Below the pieces are notes generated by a model. The model was not told the origin of the DNA, did no database searches, and saw only the letters and a list, made by a program, of their open reading frames with translations. A stretch of DNA of 64,000 nt from Legionella donaldsonii. GTDB taxonomy: Bacteria > Pseudomonadota > Gammaproteobacteria > Legionellales > Legionellaceae. A program made the position numbers and the translations under genes. Shown piece by piece: positions 35,162-43,461 of the stretch. Location: contig NZ_UGOA01000003.1 in assembly GCF_900452385.1 (NCBI RefSeq), forward strand, positions 18,225-82,224. Reading direction: 5' to 3'. The first letter of the stretch is position 1. The number at the start of each line of letters is the position of its first letter.

Positions 35162-35722
35162 TTAAGATGATAAATATCGATATAAAGTTGGTTTCGACAC
35201 TTTTAGTATCTTACAAATCTCCTCTATAGATAAAGTCTTATCTTGATGCATACGTTTTGCTGCATGGATTTTTGCAACATCAACTTTCGGACGTCCGCCT
35301 TTTCTACCCCGCGATCTAGCGGCTGATAGTCCAGCCTTTGTACGCTCTTGAATTAAACGCCGTTCAAATTGAGCCATTGAAGAAAATATATTAAAAACCA
35401 ATTCACCTGATGCGGTGGTTGTGTCAATTGCACCGTCACATAAGGATTTAAAGCCCACGTTTTTTTCTCTCAATGTTTCGATTAGGGATACTAAATGAAC
35501 CATTGAACGACCCAATCTATCTAAACGCCAAACAACCAAAACATCGCCAGAAGATAAGTTCTCAATACATTCATTCAATCCAGGTCGTTCTGTTTTTACA
35601 CCGGAGACTTTATCTTTATATATATCTTTTTTAGAACATCCAACCTTAACCAAAGCGTCTATTTGCAAGTCCAAATTTTGATCATCAGTACTTACTCGGG
35701 CATAACCAATCATTCTTCCCAT
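35162..35722 (-). CDS. Serine recombinase / resolvase (orphan)
   Basis: Started at the ATG at 35722 (the frame opens at 35743), about 186 residues. The resolvase N-terminal domain has MIGYARVSTDDQNLDLQ with the catalytic Ser, and the conserved RLDRLGRSMVHL and ERRLIQERTKAG follow. The C-terminal HTH is SIEEICKILKVSKPTLYRY. It is a Tn3-type resolvase or invertase, but no transposase gene is next to it. Its own res-like site lies at 35856-35887. Confidence 0.85.
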   Translation of the reverse strand: MGRMIGYARVSTDDQNLDLQIDALVKVGCSKKDIYKDKVSGVKTERPGLNECIENLSSGDVLVVWRLDRLGRSMVHLVSLIETLREKNVGFKSLCDGAIDTTTASGELVFNIFSSMAQFERRLIQERTKAGLSAARSRGRKGGRPKVDVAKIHAAKRMHQDKTLSIEEICKILKVSKPTLYRYLSS

Positions 35723-35855
35723 AATTTTCTCAAAAATAACCATTTTTAATGAATTTATGATAATTAGTTTATGATATGGTTTTTTAATAATTTTGCCAAG
35801 AGGGGCAATTGAGTATCTATAAGGATTCTTGAGGACTACTATTTGAAAAAGGTAA

Positions 35856-35887
35856 TAGTCTCAAAAAACGGTCGTATTTTGAGACTA
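35856..35887. promoter_or_regulatory. res-like site of the orphan recombinase
   Basis: TAGTCTCAAAA / TTTTGAGACTA, perfect 11-bp arms around AACGGTCGTA. The central CGGTCGT is also at the centre of the inverted repeat of the TnB resolvase (55386-55413). This shared core between the two resolvase regions supports a recombination site. Confidence 0.6.
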
Positions 35888-35906
35888 ATATCTTGGTGGA
35901 TGTGGG

Positions 35907-35933
35907 TTGGTCTAGCCAAGATAATGCTATAAT
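35907..35933 (+). promoter_or_regulatory. Promoter-like element for the zinc-finger nuclease gene
   Basis: TTGGTC (35907) and TATAAT (35928) with a 15-bp spacer. The predicted transcript would begin near 35940, 59 bp before the ATG. The -10 is perfect; the -35 and spacing are suboptimal. Confidence 0.4.
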
Positions 35934-35998
35934 GCCCTGCCTACTGAAAAGACAAACAACTGTCAGGATCATTCAAGCTTCATAACACCCATCAGAAA

Positions 35999-38200
35999 AT
36001 GGCCAATCAATCGAACAAAAGAAAAATAATTATCCAAGATAAAGAATACGATTCTCTTGAGAGTGCAGCTAATGCATTTGGTAAATCACGAAATACAGTG
36101 GATTATCGTCTTTCAAAAGGGTGGACACCTGAGCAAGCTGTAGATCTTGTACCTCCTCCAAGTTTTGCCTCTAGAACTTCTGGTATTCCTGTTCAAGTAG
36201 AGGGCTATAAGTTCAAAACTCTAAAAGAAGCAGCAAAACACTATAATCGAGCCTATACGCATGTCATCGAAATGTTAAATAAAGGTCGATCAATTGAACA
36301 GTCGCTTGGTTTAATTAAAAGAGCCGACACCTTACAATCTGAAAAGCCCGAATTAGCACAACAATGGCATCCACATAAAAATGTGCCTTTAAGTCCCAAT
36401 GACGTCTCGTCTGGTTCAGGTGTAAAAGTCTGGTGGTTATGTTCAAACAATCATGAGTGGGAAGCAGTCATCAATAGCCGAAATCGTGGGCATGGTTGTC
36501 CTTACTGTGCTGGCCAAAAGCCAACAAGCGATAGAAACTTTGCTACTGAGTATCCCGATTTATTGAAAGAATTGGATCCGATAAAAAACAAGAATCTTAA
36601 GCCTGAAACTTTGTCGCCGCGATCACAACAAAAAGTGTGGTGGAAGTGTGTAAAGGGTCACTTGTGGCAAGCTACGATTACAAACCGAACAAGAAAGCAA
36701 TACAATAGCTCCTGTCCATATTGTACGAATCGTAAGCTAAGCGATGAAAATAGTCTTGCTCAACTTCGTCCTGATATCGCTCAAGATTGGCATCCTACTA
36801 AGAACGGAGCATTAACTCCTAATGATCTTATTGCTGGCGGTGGAACAAGAATTTGGTGGAGGTGTAAGCATGGTCATGACTGGCAAGCAACAGTAGGAAC
36901 TAGAGTTCACAATGGTACGGGTTGCCCGAAGTGTGCACTGCAAACATCAAGAATTGAAATTGCTGTTTACGCCGAAATAAAGGGGCTGTTCGCTAATGTC
37001 TCTTGGCGTGAAAAAATTGGAAAATACGAGTGTGATATATTTCTTCCTGATAAAAAACTTGGGATAGAAATTGACGGCGTGTATTGGCATAAGCCAAGAT
37101 CAAACGTTGATACCCTCAAGCAAAGATTGTTTGAAGAAAAAGGTATTCAGTTATTTCGCTTAAGAGAAGAGGGATTATCGTTATTAAGTGCGCGAGACAT
37201 CTCTTTTAAATGGTCAAATAATACCTTTCCAATAATTTCCAGCCTTATTAATCAAATCATTAAATTTGCTGACCTCTCCGGTGCTGAACGCGAAAGGCTA
37301 CAGGATTATATTGAGGGTGGTTTACTCATTAATAGCAAACTATATCGGGAAATTGTTTCTCATCTCCCAGCTCCGCCCTATGAGCTTTCTTTCGCTGCCA
37401 AAAAACCAGAGCTTGCAAAAGAATGGGCTTATGATTTGAATGCGCCATTATCTCCCGAACACTTTAAGTCAGCAGCAAATAGAAATGTTTGGTGGCGATG
37501 TGAGCAAGGCCATACTTGGGAGACTTCGCTAAATAATCGCTCATGCCAAAACACAGGATGTCCTTACTGTCCTCGTGTTGTTCCCAACAAAGCGACCACC
37601 CAATGGAATTTTGCAAAAATAAATCCACGACTAATTCATGAATGGCATCATGAAAAAAATGGTGGAATTCTTCCCGAAGAAATAACTCCAAACATGAATA
37701 TAAAAGTTTGGTGGAAATGTAGAGAGGGGCATGAATGGCAAGCGGCACCTCACAGTAGAACAAGTGGTACAGGTTGTCCATTTTGTTATGGCCGATATGC
37801 TTCAGCGACAAATAATTTAGCTGTTTCTTACCCTGCGCTATTGGCAGAATGGGATAACGAATTGAATAAAGGGCTAAATCCATCTGACATTACTCCGCAT
37901 GTAGGCAAGAAAGTATGGTGGAAATGTGACAAAAAACACTCATGGCAGGCTACAATCTATAACCGAACAAAAAATAAGTCTGGATGTCCTATTTGTGCGC
38001 GAAATAATTCTCGGAAATATTCAATAAAGCATTTCCAAGAGTTCGCGACTAAACATGGAGGCAAGTGCCTATCAACTGAGTATTCGAACTGTAAAACGAA
38101 AATTAGAATGAGTTGTAAAAATGGGCATGAGTGGGAAGCTCGTGCGGATAATATCCTATATGAACAGAAGTGGTGCAATCTTTGTAACAAAGACTCTTAA
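35999..38200 (+). CDS. Multi-zinc-finger protein with a PD-(D/E)XK (DUF559/Vsr-like) nuclease domain
   Basis: A 733-residue protein. Two NUMOD-like helical repeats (residues about 10-50 and 67-105) precede three treble-clef zinc-ribbon repeats (about 115-170, 183-243, 255-312). The nuclease domain is at about 315-400 (D346, E357-x-D359, then YWHKPR). Four more zinc units follow, the last degenerate. Each zinc unit reads W-x-C...H-x-W...C-P-x-C (for example VWWKCVKGHLWQA and CPYC). The domain mix is like the probable zinc-ribbon (DUF4379) proteins; its job is unknown. Confidence 0.72.
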   Translation: MANQSNKRKIIIQDKEYDSLESAANAFGKSRNTVDYRLSKGWTPEQAVDLVPPPSFASRTSGIPVQVEGYKFKTLKEAAKHYNRAYTHVIEMLNKGRSIEQSLGLIKRADTLQSEKPELAQQWHPHKNVPLSPNDVSSGSGVKVWWLCSNNHEWEAVINSRNRGHGCPYCAGQKPTSDRNFATEYPDLLKELDPIKNKNLKPETLSPRSQQKVWWKCVKGHLWQATITNRTRKQYNSSCPYCTNRKLSDENSLAQLRPDIAQDWHPTKNGALTPNDLIAGGGTRIWWRCKHGHDWQATVGTRVHNGTGCPKCALQTSRIEIAVYAEIKGLFANVSWREKIGKYECDIFLPDKKLGIEIDGVYWHKPRSNVDTLKQRLFEEKGIQLFRLREEGLSLLSARDISFKWSNNTFPIISSLINQIIKFADLSGAERERLQDYIEGGLLINSKLYREIVSHLPAPPYELSFAAKKPELAKEWAYDLNAPLSPEHFKSAANRNVWWRCEQGHTWETSLNNRSCQNTGCPYCPRVVPNKATTQWNFAKINPRLIHEWHHEKNGGILPEEITPNMNIKVWWKCREGHEWQAAPHSRTSGTGCPFCYGRYASATNNLAVSYPALLAEWDNELNKGLNPSDITPHVGKKVWWKCDKKHSWQATIYNRTKNKSGCPICARNNSRKYSIKHFQEFATKHGGKCLSTEYSNCKTKIRMSCKNGHEWEARADNILYEQKWCNLCNKDS

Positions 38201-38215
38201 TTACGCCAGTCTCTT

Positions 38216-38266
38216 GGGTAAGGGCTTAAATTTTGTATTCAACGATCAAAATTCAAGTCCTGCTTC
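38216..38266. repeat. REP-like hairpin repeat, copy 1
   Basis: Starts GGGTAAGGGCTTAAATTTTG and folds as AATTTTG / CAAAATT plus an AGG..CTT / AAG..CCT stem. Related in sequence and shape to 38927-38971. Confidence 0.4.
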
Positions 38267-38461
38267 CATAGCTCCATACTTTTAAAGAAAGTTACGTATA
38301 AGCATGGAGTACATTGCTCACATTAGTGCATTAATAGATTTTTGTCGTCATGTTTTCCAAAATGATGGGGTATAACCCATATAAGATGGAAGAATTAAGC
38401 ATAGGTATGAAGCGGTAATTGTCTTGTAGAGGTTTTATGCCCCGAAGAATCCTATTAAAAA

Positions 38462-38842
38462 TTATTCAACCGTGCATTTCTGAAATGATATATCTCCTCC
38501 GCCATTATCTTCTAAGCCAGATAAATTATGAAATAACTGGAAATTGAAATGAGAAGCAAATACATAAAATTTTGTACTGTTACCATTAGTATCACGTTCA
38601 ATTCTATCTACTAGCATTTTCTTACATTGTATTTTTTTATCAAAGTAAACGCACCTTGATACATAGGCCACATTGTCGTCGTAAGTTTCTAATAGCGTGA
38701 AAGATTGGAATTTCTCTAATTGATCTTTGGGGTATTCCTGTTCGAAATTAACTTTTTTAAATGTGTTACATGTATAAGTTAAAGCAAAGCTTGGAATAGG
38801 CAATAACAGTAAAATAAATAGTAATTGTTTTATTATGTTCAT
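38462..38842 (-). CDS. Small exported protein, unknown
   Basis: Started at the ATG at 38842 with GGAGAG 6 nt upstream. About 126 residues with a signal peptide (to about residue 20, ending PSFA). Mature part has four cysteines in two pairs, probably disulfides in the periplasm. No family is recognised. Its own promoter region is the short gap before the TA module. Confidence 0.55.
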   Translation of the reverse strand: MNIIKQLLFILLLLPIPSFALTYTCNTFKKVNFEQEYPKDQLEKFQSFTLLETYDDNVAYVSRCVYFDKKIQCKKMLVDRIERDTNGNSTKFYVFASHFNFQLFHNLSGLEDNGGGDISFQKCTVE

Positions 38843-38926
38843 TTCGCTCTCCATAATGTTAACTTAAATATAGAAGAAATGAATAAATTGGAAATTTTAA
38901 TAGGAATTGCATTAGCGCCGGGAAAT

Positions 38927-38971
38927 GGGTCAGGGCTTTAATTTTGTTCGTTGCATACAAAATCCTGACCC
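38927..38971. repeat. REP-like hairpin repeat, copy 2
   Basis: GGGTCAGG (38927-38934) pairs with CCTGACCC (38964-38971), with a second stem ATTTTGT / ACAAAAT inside. Its shape and consensus match copy 1 at 38216. Confidence 0.45.
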
Positions 38972-38999
38972 TATGTTCCTCATATATAAAATAGAGCAC

Positions 39000-39043
39000 T
39001 TAGCCCCAATGGGGTTGACAGCAAACCCCAATGGGGCTAATAT
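39000..39043 (+). promoter_or_regulatory. Toxin-antitoxin promoter within a perfect inverted repeat
   Basis: 17-bp perfect arms 39000-39016 and 39024-39040 are separated by GACAGCA. Within them, TTGACA (39015-39020), a 17-bp spacer and TAATAT (39038-39043) form a near-consensus promoter. The transcript would begin close to the toxin ATG at 39049. An antitoxin or complex bound to the repeat would block this promoter. Confidence 0.72.
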
Positions 39044-39048
39044 AAATT

Positions 39049-39414
39049 ATGAAAACAACAAAAACACTACAGGTAGTTGTAGAAACGCCGGAATTTTTAA
39101 AACAGGCAGTGACCTGCATGGATGAAGGTAGTCGGAAGTCTTTTATCGACTTTATCGCAGCGAATCCTTTAAAAGGGGATGTAATTGTAGGAACGGGAGG
39201 CGCGAGAAAAGTGCGTTGGGCTTCAGATGCTCATACTGGAAAAAGTGGCGGTGTGAGGATAATTTACTATTATCATAATCAGCAGATGCCAATTTTTCTC
39301 TTTACAGTGTATGGGAAAAATCAGAAAGCAAATCTCTCGCAACAAGAGCGAAATTTAGTGAAAACAATTATTTCACATATTGTGGATACTTATGGAGGAA
39401 CTTCTCATGAGTGA
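39049..39414 (+). CDS. RelE/HigB-type toxin
   Basis: A 121-residue basic protein. The core EFLKQAVTCMDEGSRKSFIDF and RKVRWASDAHTGKSGGVRIIYYY, then IFLFTVYGKNQKANLS, matches HigB/RelE-family mRNA interferases paired with NadS-type antitoxins. Transcription from the promoter at 39015-39043 would start near the ATG, so translation may be leaderless. The downstream antitoxin overlaps by 8 bp. Toxin-first order is as in HigBA. Confidence 0.82.
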   Translation: MKTTKTLQVVVETPEFLKQAVTCMDEGSRKSFIDFIAANPLKGDVIVGTGGARKVRWASDAHTGKSGGVRIIYYYHNQQMPIFLFTVYGKNQKANLSQQERNLVKTIISHIVDTYGGTSHE

Positions 39415-39709
39415 TGTAGGAAAAAGTTTAATTCAGGGAGCAATGGAAGCTCTAGAGTATGCAAAAGGTCAAACAAAGGGCCATAAAGCTCATAAAGTTA
39501 GTGTGCCGGCTCAGGTAGATGTTGCCGAAATTAGAAAGAAACTGCATATGAGCCGCCAGCAATTTTCAGAAGAGTTTGGCTTCAGTGTTCGTACTCTGGA
39601 AAAATGGGAAAGAGGGGAGCGTTTGCCGGAAGCGCCTGCACGGGCTTATTTAACAGTAATTTCTCAAAATCCTGTTGCTGTTGTTGATGCATTGAAGAGA
39701 GCGGGTTAA
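39407..39709 (+). CDS. XRE-type antitoxin (HigA/NadS-like)
   Basis: Started at the ATG at 39407 (GGAGGAACTTCTC ribosome-binding site); the frame opens at 39380. About 100 residues. HTH is IRKKLHMSRQQFSEEFGFSV, then RTLEKWERGERLP. It neutralises the toxin and represses the operon. Confidence 0.85.
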   Translation: MSDVGKSLIQGAMEALEYAKGQTKGHKAHKVSVPAQVDVAEIRKKLHMSRQQFSEEFGFSVRTLEKWERGERLPEAPARAYLTVISQNPVAVVDALKRAG

Positions 39710-40087
39710 GGGCGCTATTAACCAATTAAGTCTGATTACTGTGATAATCATGCTTAATATATTTGTGCAAAAATTGATCTGTAGTAATGTAAATATATGC
39801 CCAGGGAAGAACCAAATGTCTAAACCCAAGTTAATACACCGCTATATAGCCCGATTTTATGCTGTAGTCATCTTTGTTGTGTTTTGGTTACATCGCTAAG
39901 CATTTTGTCATTTGAGTTATCCGTTCTGCTGTTGGAGGATGAAAACAATATTCCCCAGCCTAATGCAATGATAAAGCTCAGAATTAGTAAATCTGGCAAT
40001 TCTTTTAAGAGTTGTTTTACACCTCTATAAGAGAAAAAAAATTTGATAGGTATTAGGAATTCTTTTAATTAATTTCTATTGTTTGGA
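39710..40087. other. Intergenic region with two weak small frames
   Basis: A minus-strand open frame of about 66 codons (about 39868-40068) with a hydrophobic stretch (LPDLLILSFIIALGWGIL) is protein-like but has no ATG near its beginning; it may be a remnant or use a non-ATG start. A 27-residue plus-strand peptide at 39816-39899 has a GGAAG motif upstream. Neither is firm. Confidence 0.35.
39816..39899 (+). CDS. Possible 27-residue hydrophobic peptide
   Basis: Starts MSKPKLIHRYIARFYAVV and ends in a hydrophobic helix of about 15 residues with a basic end. A GGAAG ribosome-binding-site-like motif is about 6 nt upstream. Type I toxin or leader-like peptides look like this. A chance frame is possible. 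Confidence 0.25.
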   Translation: MSKPKLIHRYIARFYAVVIFVVFWLHR

Positions 40088-40912
40088 TTATTCACTATTG
40101 GTTATCCTATAGTTAATTGTTTTATCTTTGACCTCCCCAAAGTTGAGATGATCAATTTTAGCGAGCAAAGCGTCCATTTTATAGCCATTATCTAATAATT
40201 GTTTTGACCACAACATGAATAGATCATTTTCAGATAAAATAGTTTTTAAAATAGGAAGCCTTTCATCAATTAACAAATCGATGGCACAAGCCACTAACCA
40301 TTTAGCGGGTATAGTCTCTCCCTTCGCCATGCCTTCAATGGCTTTAGGAGAGTAGCTTTTATCTTTAGTGAAAAGCATTAAAGCTTTATCATGCAATTTC
40401 TCAGATTTATTTTGAATTGCCAGGATTTCTGTAAAGACCGCTTGAATTTGAGAGTTCAAATCTAGTTTTTTATACTCAGCCAAACCACTCTTATCAAGAA
40501 TGGTTAGAGCATCACGTTTGCGTTGGTCAGGCAATTTAGTAGTAGCAATCTTTAATTGCTGAATCATGCCTATAATGGCAGTCTCAAAAATATTAAACTC
40601 AACGTTTTCCTCTGTGAGTAGAGCACTAAGCTCATTAATGGTGTCTATTAAATCATTAGGCAATCTGAAACGAAAATCGATTAATCGGCTGCTTGCCTCC
40701 TCTCCGAGTAATTTATTAACAGCAGTTATATTTTGAATAAATAATACAAGTTCGCTCGATTGTTCTTGAGATAATTTATCCCAGCCATCGAAAGAAGAAG
40801 GGTTATTTGAATAGAAATGACCATAAATCTCACTATTCTCAGGAGATTTCACATAGATTCTACTCGGCTTACGGAGAGTATGTTTAATTTCAAAGCGTAA
40901 TAATTTTTTCAT
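40088..40912 (-). CDS. Unknown soluble protein
   Basis: A 274-residue charged, mostly helical protein with no signal, membrane helix or recognised family. The central part (residues about 90-175) looks like a helical bundle. It stands alone on the minus strand. Its plus-strand neighbour at 41081 is divergent; they may share a control region. Confidence 0.5.
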   Translation of the reverse strand: MKKLLRFEIKHTLRKPSRIYVKSPENSEIYGHFYSNNPSSFDGWDKLSQEQSSELVLFIQNITAVNKLLGEEASSRLIDFRFRLPNDLIDTINELSALLTEENVEFNIFETAIIGMIQQLKIATTKLPDQRKRDALTILDKSGLAEYKKLDLNSQIQAVFTEILAIQNKSEKLHDKALMLFTKDKSYSPKAIEGMAKGETIPAKWLVACAIDLLIDERLPILKTILSENDLFMLWSKQLLDNGYKMDALLAKIDHLNFGEVKDKTINYRITNSE

Positions 40913-41080
40913 TTTTTTATTGCTCTAAAGGCCATACATTATAAATCTTCAATTCTGTGATTATGTGGTGATATATAAACATTGTCAATTAAATTGATCT
41001 TAAATATTGACATAGTATGCGAAATTTGCAATAATAGTCTTGTTCACTTTGAACATAAGTAAAAAAACAAGGATAAAATC

Positions 41081-42124
41081 ATGACTTACGTAAAAAACAT
41101 AGAAAACGCTTTAACTCATCAATCTTCAGATATTCTAAACGATATTAGCCAGTCAATAGCGGAACGGGCTTTTATGAATACTTCTTTTTCGCCCGAAAAA
41201 AGAGCGGCAAACATACGTGTTGAATACGTAGAATCTCTATTAGAAGACAAAAGAATGGTATTGGATAAAATTTCTAAAGCCTCCAAAAGAGGCGCAGAAG
41301 TGAGACACGATTTTGATGTAATGGTTGACGAATGGTTTAAATCACATCGTGAAAAATTACGTGATTGTTATTACTCATGGCTGCACTCTCATGCCAAGGT
41401 TGCATCAAGTTTCATCGTTGGCCCTGCAAATTTTCCAGTTGCAAGAAATCAAAAACTTTCTAATTATGCTGATGCTAAGCTTTCAGCAATTGCCGAATTT
41501 AGAAATAAATCCATTAAAAATATTTTGAAGTTCGTCTTACCTTATGGCGACGGCACATCAATCCAGACAGATGATCCAAATGCTTGTGACAAAATCGACA
41601 ATAAAATTGCTAAATTGGAAAAACAACGGGAGGAAATGAAGGCTATCAATAAATTGATTAGAAAATATTTTAAAAACGGTAACCCTGAGATATCACCCGA
41701 TAAGTTAGCTGAATTTAAAAATGTATTAAGCGCTGAATTTAATATGAATGAACAGCAGATAATTTACTTAATGAAACCAAATTATGCTGGAAAGATTGTA
41801 GGTTTTGAAAAATGGCAGTTGCAGAACTTAGGTGCTAATATTAATCGCTACAAAAAAAGAATTAATGAAGTAGAAAAAACAAATTCGGTATCCATTGATC
41901 ACAAGTTTTCAAATGGGATTAGGGTAACAATCAGTGACGATCAAAAAATTTGTATTCATTTTGGATTTAAACCTAGTGAAGAATTAAGAGGCCTCCTAAA
42001 GGAAAAAGCATTTAAATTTTCACGAAGTCGAGACAATGCATGGGTTAGGAAATATACTTTAAATGCCGCATACAGTTACGAGAAGTATATTAAACCGACA
42101 TTAGAAGCTTTTGAAGTAATATAA
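41081..42124 (+). CDS. Plasmid/phage-type protein with an LPD-like C-terminal domain
   Basis: A 347-residue protein. The segment SFIVGPANFPVARNQKLS (about residues 108-125) and the C-terminal LKEKAFKFSRSRDNAWVRKY are seen in a class of phage and plasmid proteins of unknown role (large polyvalent or antirestriction-linked types). Residues 150-210 are coiled coil. A Rho-independent terminator follows directly. It lies next to the putative oriT, in the leading-region position where antirestriction and SSB-type genes are frequent. Confidence 0.55.
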   Translation: MTYVKNIENALTHQSSDILNDISQSIAERAFMNTSFSPEKRAANIRVEYVESLLEDKRMVLDKISKASKRGAEVRHDFDVMVDEWFKSHREKLRDCYYSWLHSHAKVASSFIVGPANFPVARNQKLSNYADAKLSAIAEFRNKSIKNILKFVLPYGDGTSIQTDDPNACDKIDNKIAKLEKQREEMKAINKLIRKYFKNGNPEISPDKLAEFKNVLSAEFNMNEQQIIYLMKPNYAGKIVGFEKWQLQNLGANINRYKKRINEVEKTNSVSIDHKFSNGIRVTISDDQKICIHFGFKPSEELRGLLKEKAFKFSRSRDNAWVRKYTLNAAYSYEKYIKPTLEAFEVI

Positions 42125-42131
42125 TTCTAAT

Positions 42132-42151
42132 AAGCCCTTCGGGGCTTTTTT
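42132..42151 (+). terminator. Rho-independent terminator
   Basis: AAGCCC-TTCG-GGGCTT followed by a TTTT run directly after the gene ending at 42124. Typical intrinsic terminator with a UUCG loop. Confidence 0.9.
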
Positions 42152-42627
42152 ATTGACAACATGTTGATAATCTTATTTAACAAGTGCTATTTATCTTTTT
42201 TTGTTCGGGTATTGAATCAACTAAATAATAGTGAAAAAGAAAGTTATTTACACTGTGTGATTAGTGTTATTTCTAATTTATTATTTCAGTCGAAAATCCT
42301 ATTTATAATTTAATTACGCTAATTAATTAAATCTAATTGAAAAATAATACTAGATTGTAGTTATTATATCCGGTTTTTTTCAAAGTCGAATTTTGTTTAT
42401 TCTTTTTTCATTTTTCATGTTACTAATAATTGTAAAAAAAAAAAATTAAGGAAGATATAATCATTTAAACTTCATTCGTTTAAATGATTTGGAAAGAAAC
42501 TGGATATCACAGCCGAGTCAATCACCGATGCGCAATTTCCTGCGTCTTTCAAAGACATAAAATACCAAAAACAGCTAGCGAAAGAGCACAGCAATAACGA
42601 ATCAATAAACATGAGGAAAATAAGAAA

Positions 42628-42661
42628 CTCACACACCACGCAAGATTCTCTTGCAAAGAGA
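42628..42661 (-). other. Candidate origin of transfer (nic region)
   Basis: On the minus strand this reads as a hairpin (TCTCTT / AAGAGA around 3 nt, 42647-42661) and then CTTGCGTGGTGTGTGAG. This resembles the F nic region (TTTGCGTGGGGTGTGGTG). An inverted repeat just 5' of the nic site is common. Cutting the minus strand here would send the accessory arc first and the tra genes last. It lies near the end of traI. Not tested; the exact cut is not determined. Confidence 0.6.
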
Positions 42662-42755
42662 GTATCGATAACTTATTGAATTTTATACTATTTTATTGGC
42701 GAGTTCTTTTTTTATATGCAACCCAAAAAAATCTATCGTTTATTTTGAATACACT

Positions 42756-42861
42756 TGTAAACATTTTATAACCTATTGAATTGCATAAATAAAATATCAC
42801 TTTGCAAACAATTGTATACTTATGTCAACAAATGTTTACATTATGTATGCAATTGTTTACA
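42756..42861. repeat. Operator-like repeats upstream of the RHH gene
   Basis: TGTTTACA occurs at 42833 and 42854 (21-bp spacing) and inverted at 42756. An imperfect long inverted repeat (GCAAACAATTGTATAC at 42804 and GTATGCAATTGTTTAC at 42845) surrounds them. Probable binding sites for the 42899 protein or a relaxosome factor. Confidence 0.55.
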
Positions 42862-42898
42862 CTTATTGGACATCATTTATTTATTGGGAAAATGAAGA

Positions 42899-43345
42899 AT
42901 GACTAGTGTTTCTGTACGATTATCTGAAGAAGACTTAAGTTATTTGGAAAGCCTTGCAAATAACAAAATACTGTTTCCGCGAAATAAAAAAAATTCGTCA
43001 GGAAAAACACTCAAGGCACTTATTCAGTGGTGTCGTGAAAATGATTTCGAGCCCACGAACACACCATTGAATTTACCAGATGACTCAAAGAAAATGCTGG
43101 AGCAAATTCATGTTATTCTTCCACATTTACTCTATCTGACAAGACTTCACATTCTAATGGATAGTCGAAATATTTCTGATGAAGTAGTAGCAAGCTCAAA
43201 GCAACAAGCTGTTGATTATCTCAATAAGGTATGTGGAGATTTGCAGAATATGCTTTACACGGAAATTAAGTGGAGTACCAATGATGTTGGATTGAAGCAA
43301 ATTCCAATTGAGGCCGATTTATCTCAATGGAAACCGAATAAATAA
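42899..43345 (+). CDS. RHH-type relaxosome accessory protein (TraM/TraY-like position)
   Basis: A 148-residue protein. The first 20 residues (MTSVSVRLSEEDLSYLESLA) look like a ribbon-helix-helix DNA-binding arm and helix. The rest is helical, possibly for oligomerisation. Its place between oriT-like DNA and traI suggests a TraM/TraY-type accessory that bends oriT and recruits TraI or TraD. It is read away from oriT, next to repeats that may be its operators. Confidence 0.55.
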   Translation: MTSVSVRLSEEDLSYLESLANNKILFPRNKKNSSGKTLKALIQWCRENDFEPTNTPLNLPDDSKKMLEQIHVILPHLLYLTRLHILMDSRNISDEVVASSKQQAVDYLNKVCGDLQNMLYTEIKWSTNDVGLKQIPIEADLSQWKPNK

Positions 43346-43461
43346 GAGGATTAGAAAAAGTCAATTTTTCCGGTTAAAATCACAGGGATTATCACACTTA
43401 TTCATAACAATGGTCTTAAGTAGCGTAGTAGCTGCATATTTATTAATGAACTATAGGCGTA

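Larger units (their letters stand above)
42152..42898. other. Gene-free region with the oriT candidate
   Basis: About 750 bp without a gene, mostly AT-rich. A perfect 10-bp inverted repeat lies at 42461-42487 (TCATTTAAAC / GTTTAAATGA). A GC-richer block at about 42500-42660 includes the nic-like motif at 42628-42644. Operator-like repeats crowd 42756-42861. The layout fits an origin of transfer and the control region for the following gene. Confidence 0.6.
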
